Shown: in pieces, positions 59,247-64,000 of the stretch
Position numbering within the stretch: position 1 is the first letter of the stretch
Layout: every line of letters begins with the position of its first letter
DNA from: Maylandia zebra
Taxonomy: Eukaryota > Chordata > Actinopteri > Cichliformes > Cichlidae
Length of the DNA stretch: 64,000 nt
Direction: 5' to 3'
Assembly: GCF_041146795.1 (NCBI RefSeq)
Contig: NC_135183.1
Location: 16,186,840 to 16,250,839, forward strand
Translations under genes and position numbers: made by a program
The notes under the pieces: model-generated
Told to the model about the DNA's origin: nothing
The model's database searches: none
The model's input: the letters and a program-made list of their open reading frames with translations, nothing else

Positions 59247-59473
59247 TTTATTTGTGGGGATAGGTTAATTGATTAATCCAAATTGTCACTAGGTGTGAAT
59301 GTGCGAGTGAATGTGAGTGTGAATGGTTGTCTGTCCCTGTGTGTTGGCCCTGTGACAGACTGGCGACCTGTCCAGGGTGTACCCTGCCTTTCGCCCTATG
59401 ACAGCTGGGATAGGCTCCAGCGCCCCCCGCGACCCTGGAAAGGATAAGCGGAAGCGAATGGATGGATGGATGG
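59247..59473 (+). mobile_element. Short retroposon fragment with ATGG tail inside copy 2
   Basis: The same insertion as 42976-43202, with the same 13-bp flanking duplication ATATTTTTATTTT (59234-59246 and 59474-59486). It was inherited from the common parent of the two autonomous copies. Confidence 0.85.
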
Positions 59474-59486
59474 ATATTTTTATTTT

Positions 59487-60567
59487 GTTCTAATGTTGAA
59501 TTAACTGTGGGGATTTTTTTTAAGTGGGCACTCGGGATGTCATATGACCAGAAATGTGGTAACTGGAATTCAACAGTATGGAAGAAAAAATCTGCTAAGA
59601 ACAAAACACACACAAAACCCCCCAAGAAAATTCAAATTCATTCCATGTAATCCAATCTAAAACATTTTAAACTGCTGAACAGCAACACAAACAGCGTTAA
59701 AAAACAGTGTTAACAGAATGATTATGATGATTTTGTACCAAAGTTTCAGGTCACATGGCACACCTAGTGTGTAGTGTGGGGTATCAGCTGGTAAGTATAG
59801 GTTTTTTTTTTCATATTTGTGTCCTTAGAGTTCAGATAGATAAAGCCTTGTGTATAATAATTAGTCATAATCACAACTCAAAGTCAGGGACTAACTAATT
59901 TTGGGACTTTGTGTCTGAGCCCAGGTTAAAACAATGTGTAAAAAAGCATTTAGTGGCATGGCTGAACAATGCTGTATTGATACTTATTTATCCATGTTCA
60001 CAAAAAGGACTAATGTGTTTATTTGATTATTTGCATGTGTTAAACTGTGTCACCACCTTACGCTTTCATTTGACTTTACTCAAAAATCTCTATACAGTTC
60101 TCTTTTACCACTGTGTGGACTCTGTTTACATTAAAACATAAAGAAGAATGAGTAATAAAAAGATGTGTAGACAGATTAAGTAGGACGATAGAAACAGCTG
60201 TTTAGCCATGTTCTAAGAAACCAACACAATTTAAAGGTTCAGGATTGTGGTTTTAAAAGTTGAATTTTCATGTATTTCATATCTTGCTTATTATTTTTTA
60301 TTTAGTTATTTAATTTAGTTATTTTTATTTATTCTACTAGTCCTTTTCAGAAAGAAGCTGTAAAATATGACTTAAGATTTTTATGTTATTTTCTATGACA
60401 TACAAAATAAATTGATGTATGTAATACTATTAAACATGATATACACATGTGTATATGTCTGAAAAACATTATGCTGTATATTAAAGTTTGTATTTTCTCC
60501 AGAATTTTTGTTCAACTCTAAATTTTCTTTTGTCATTACTCATCTTTTTATTATTTACATTTTAAAC
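59487..60567 (+). other. Autonomous copy 2: distal 3' region
   Basis: Equivalent to 43216-44297. AT-rich, no supported gene. A T-run near 59803 differs in length from copy 1. Confidence 0.5.
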
Positions 60568-60736
60568 ATGTTTAGCTTTTTTCCAACTTCTTCTGTGTGA
60601 ACATCAGCTTTCAAAAGTTCTGCACTTTTGTTTTCAGGTGAAAATTTCTGTATTTTCCAGCTCATTCGGAATTTTTAACTTAACATTCAGCAATTAATTC
60701 ATTTCAGTGCATACATTCAGATTCAAGCATTCACAC

Positions 60737-60758
60737 TGCAGTTTCTTCAGAAAATGCA
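60737..60758 (+). terminator. Helentron 3' terminal hairpin, copy 2
   Basis: Arms TGCAGTTTCT and AGAAAATGCA with a TC loop, followed by CTTTCTAGT. Preceded by the inverted-repeat partner TTCAAGCATTCACACT. Confidence 0.8.
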
Positions 60759-60767
60759 CTTTCTAGT

Positions 60768-62295
60768 TATTATTATTATTATATTTTATCTATTCCGTAC
60801 GTTTTTTGTAATCCTACTCCTTCAAAACCGTTCAACTTAGAAAAACCATTCAAACACCGTTAGATTCCTATTCTTTTGGACAACACTGCTTCTATTTTTC
60901 ATATTTTTAACATTTATATTTTTAATTTTATTCAACTTTATTCAACAAAAATTTCCCAAAATTTCCCATGTATTTCAATGGGGAGACCCTTAAAATTCTC
61001 ATTCAACTTATTCATTTTTAAACTCTTACTACTTCCACATACATTGACATAGAGCCACCATTCAAACTTTAAAACGAAGACAAGACATTCAACTATTCAA
61101 CTTGTATTTATCTTTTCAATATCTATTATACTTTTTCTTCAGTTCCAGTTTAAGTTTCATGATGTTTTTTCAGCCGTTTCAGAGTTTATAATGGGTGTGT
61201 ATGGGACGGAATGTTGGGGCTAGAGTGAGACAGCTCAACTGCTAGAGTGAGAGGAGCAAAAAAAATAATCTTAAAATCTTTTTTAAAACTGCTGCTGTGT
61301 CCACAGCGTTTGCTCTACAGGTATGATTTTACCCTCAAAACGTAGCCATCGCTGTCCTCTTTCATCCAATGTGTTTACTATTGTCCTAGGTGTTATGGTT
61401 CTTTCATAAATGTCACCAATGCACAGCCTCCTCCCTCCAACTCTTCCATAGACTCCAATGTTAAAATGTCTCAGAAGGTTGGTTTGAAAATCAGAAGAGC
61501 ATGGTGTCTTTACACTGTCACCACGTCCATATAATAAACTCCACAGGCATGAAAACTGAGAATTCAGTAGACTAGACATTGCTGCCGCTCACGGTGAAAG
61601 AATTTTGTCAATACGACTTTTACTTTTCATTTGGGAACGATTTGTTTCGGCCTGACTTTTCTGTTCATTTTAAGCAGCAAAAGTGAGGCGCATGTCTGTG
61701 TACGTGTGTATGGAGCCATTGGGTGCGGTCACTATAGCAACCAGGCTCACACCTGCCTGCTTAACGACCTCTGCCTGCCACTGTATCAAGATTCATCTTA
61801 AACACTTCTCTTTCAACTGCTGCTGTGTCCACAGTGTTACAGCCATCATTTTACCCTCAAATTGTCGCCATTATTGTTCTCTTTCCAACACCGTATCTTT
61901 CAAAGCTCAGGCATTTAAACTTTTTAAACTGTGTGGATCAAAGTGGAGGGATCACATTTGAGTCATTCAGTGATTCAAAGAATATGACCTTTTAATATTC
62001 CTTCAGATGTTTTCTTTTTTGTTTTTAGTCTAAATTACTTTTCTCATTTCTTAGATTTTTCTCATTTACATTTAAAACATTTTCAGTTTTTTTCCAACTC
62101 CTCCTTCTGTGTAACCTTCAGCTATTAGCAGTTCAGCACCTTTGTTTTCAGGTTAAATTGGGTTTTTTTTTGGTTTTTTTTTTTTTATCTCATTCAATAT
62201 TTTTAACTCAAAATTCAGCAATTAATTCATTTCAGTGCATACATTCAGATTCAAGCATTCACACTGCAGTTTCTTCAGAAAATGCACTTTCTAGT
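60768..62295 (+). mobile_element. Short non-autonomous Helentron unit 16
   Basis: No hairpin module. The first ~350 bp match the 5' end of the autonomous copies (AAAATTTCCC duplication, ACAACACTGC, AACTTATTCAT). Further in it has TTTTTTCAGCCGTTTCAGAG, as in unit 14, and continues as a short unit, so it is a mosaic. The minus ORF is open (61579-61283) with private changes. The plus ORF is 61683-61961. A small rearrangement (TTTTTTGTTTTTAGTC) is seen at about 62014. Confidence 0.9.
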
Positions 62296-63795
62296 TATTA
62301 TTATTATTATATTTTATTTTTCCGTACGTTTTTTGTAAGCCTACTCCTTCAAAACCGTTCAACTTAGAAAAACCATTCAAACACCGTTAGATTCCTATTC
62401 TTTTGGACAACACTGCTTCTATTTTTCATATTTTTAACATTTATATTTTTAATTTTATTCAACTTTATTCAACAAAAATTTATAATGTATTTCAATGGGG
62501 AGACCCTTCAAATCCTCATTCAACTTACTCATTTTTAAACTCTTACTACTTCCACATACATTGACATAGAGCCACCATTCAAACTTTAAAACGAAGACAA
62601 GACATTCAACTATTCAACTTGTATTTATCTTTTCAATATCTATTATACTTTTTCTTCAGTTCCAGTTTAAGTTTCATGATGTTTTTTCACCCGTTTCAGA
62701 GTTTATAATGGGTGTGTATGGGACGGAATGTTGGGGCTAGAGTGAGGCAGCTCAACTGCTAGAGTGAGAGGAGCAAAAAAATTAATCTTAAAATATTTTT
62801 TAAAACTGCTGCTGTGTCCGCAGCGTTTGCTCTACAGGTATGATTTTACCCTCAAAACGTAGCCATGGCTGTCCTCTTTCATCCAATGTGTTTACTATTG
62901 TACTAGGTGTTATGGTTCTTTCATAAATGTCACCAATGCACAGCCTCCTCCCTCCAACTCTTCCATAGACTCTAATGTTAAAATGGCTCAGAAGGTTCGT
63001 TTGAAAATCAGAAGAGCATGGTGTCTTTCCACTGTCACCACGTCCATATAATAAGCTCCACAGGCATGAAAACTGAGAATTAGGTAGACTAGACATTGCT
63101 GTCGCTCACGGTGAAAGAATTTTGTCAATACGACTTGTACTTTTCATTTGGGAGCAATTTGTTTGGGCCTGACTTTTCTGTTCATTTTAAGCAGCAAAAG
63201 TGAGGCGCATGTCTGTGTACGTGTGTATGGAGCCATTGGGTGCGGTCACTATAGCAACCAGGCTCACACCTGCCTGCTTAACGAGCTCTGCCTGCCACTG
63301 TACCAAGATTCATCTTAAGCACTTCTCTTTCAACTGCTGCTGTGTCCACAGTGTTACAGCCATCATTTTACCCTCAAATTGTCGCCATTATTGTTCTCTT
63401 TCCAACACCGTATCTTTCAAAGCTCAGGCATTTAAACTTTTTAAACTGTGTGGATCAAAGTGGAGGGATCACATTTTAGTCATTCAGTGATTCAAAGAAT
63501 ATGACCTTTTAATATTCATTCAGATGTTTTCTGACTCTAAATGTTCTTTTCTCATTTCTTAGGGTTTTCTAATTTACATTTAAAACATTTTCAGTTTTTT
63601 TCCAACTCCTTCTTCTGTGTAACCTTCAGCTTTTAGCAGTTCAGCACCTTTGTTTTCAGGTTAAATTCGTTTTTTTTTTTTTTTTTATCTCATTCAATAT
63701 TTTTAACTCAAAATTCAGCAATTAATTCATTTCAGTGCATACATTCAGATTCAAGCATTCACACTGCAGTTTCTTCAGAAAATGCACTTTCTAGT
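62296..63795 (+). mobile_element. Short non-autonomous Helentron unit 17
   Basis: No hairpin module. It has the ACAACACTGC/AATTTATAATG subtype. The minus ORF is intact (63096-62800) and the plus ORF is 63200-63490. It is very similar to the units at 23408 and 26516 over its 3' half. Confidence 0.9.
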
Positions 63796-64000
63796 TAGTG
63801 TGAATGCTTGAAAAGCATTCACAGTATTGTTCTTCTAATCTTTATTAGTGTGAATGCTTGAAAAGCATTCACAGTATTGTTCTTCTAATCTTTATTATTA
63901 TTATTATTATTATTATATTTTATTTTTCCGTACGTTTTTTCAAAGCCTACTCCTTCAAAACCGTTCAACTTAGAAAAACCATTCAAACATCGTTAGATTC
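63796..64000 (+). mobile_element. Short Helentron unit 18, cut by window end
   Basis: Two hairpin modules (63796 and 63846, 50-bp spacing), a long ATT microsatellite, CCGTACG and the start of the TTCAA-rich region, with the CATCGTTAGATTC subtype. The array continues beyond the window. Confidence 0.88.

Larger units (their letters stand above)
46048..60767 (+). mobile_element. Autonomous Helentron, copy 2 (14.7 kb)
   Basis: This copy is almost identical to copy 1 (ORF offset exactly 16,264 bp, translations identical). It lacks exactly one 53-bp hairpin module at the 5' end. The only differences I noted are a C/T (31202 versus 47466), one base in the minisatellite, A/C in TTTACTMACAAC (near 42093 and 58364), G-run lengths and a T-run length. 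It carries the same retroposon at the same site. The two copies are therefore products of a very recent duplication of the whole element. Confidence 0.92.
7313..64000 (+). repeat. Head-to-tail Helentron tandem array
   Basis: From 7313 to the window end the DNA is a continuous succession of same-orientation Helentron copies with no other DNA at the junctions. Every copy ends ...AAAATGCACTTTCTAGT and the next starts immediately. Starts are at 7313, 8957, 10510, 11986, 13532, 15078 (long), 20370, 21919, 23408, 25015, 26516, 28076, 29731 (long), 44498, 46048 (long), 60768, 62296 and 63796. The conserved CCGTACG just inside each 5' end makes the periodicity easy to see. The array could arise from rolling-circle replication passing through the terminator, or from unequal crossing-over after an initial tandem insertion. 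Both are inference. Confidence 0.93.

Overview
The window looks like repeat-rich, non-genic DNA from a teleost fish, possibly a cichlid-like perciform. The basis is an L1-clade LINE with a long GC-rich 3' untranslated region, a CR1/L2-type reverse-transcriptase relic, a short retroposon with an ATGG-type tail, and above all Helentrons (rolling-circle transposons of the Helitron2 group) carrying a C-terminal endonuclease, an architecture known from fish. I see no host protein-coding gene, no rRNA or tRNA gene and no CRISPR array. All homology calls come from reading the sequence; no database search was run.

Layout: (1) 1-384 is the end of an old non-LTR reverse-transcriptase fragment on +. (2) 385-7312 is an L1-type LINE on -, inserted into that fragment. 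It has an A-rich tail at 385-420, a GC-rich 3' region to 3107, and a broken ORF2 at 3108-6844 with one frameshift and one stop codon. It is cut off at its 5' side by the Helentron array. (3) 7313-64000 is one uninterrupted head-to-tail array of Helentron copies, all on +, that runs off the right edge. It holds 14 complete short units (about 1.5 kb, non-autonomous), a 15th partial one, one 5.3 kb deletion derivative (15078-20369), and two nearly identical 14.7 kb autonomous elements (29731-44497 and 46048-60767). Each copy ends CTTTCTAGT and the next begins at once, with either a hairpin module (TAGTGTGAATGC...) or its AT-rich follow-on.

The autonomous elements each carry one long intact ORF (about 2,504 aa). 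In order it encodes a cysteine-peptidase-like N-terminal domain, an 18-residue repeat array, a Cys/His region, an acidic stretch, a HUH/Y2 Rep nuclease, a Pif1-family helicase and an endonuclease/exonuclease/phosphatase-fold nuclease. The leader upstream contains good splice-site candidates, a GCTAGC-rich minisatellite and a 3x ~175-bp repeat. Short units share about 1 kb at the 5' end and a few hundred bp at the 3' end with the autonomous element, so they are probably mobilised in trans by its protein. All copies share a 16-bp inverted pair (5' AGTGTGAATGCTTGAA, 3' complement near the end), a 3' terminal hairpin and a 5' region dense in TTCAA motifs.

The most notable points are the size and purity of the tandem array, the two intact autonomous copies in it, the 53-bp hairpin module that varies from 0 to 3 copies at junctions, the deubiquitinase-like N-terminus, and a minus-strand 98-aa ORF kept open in most short units.
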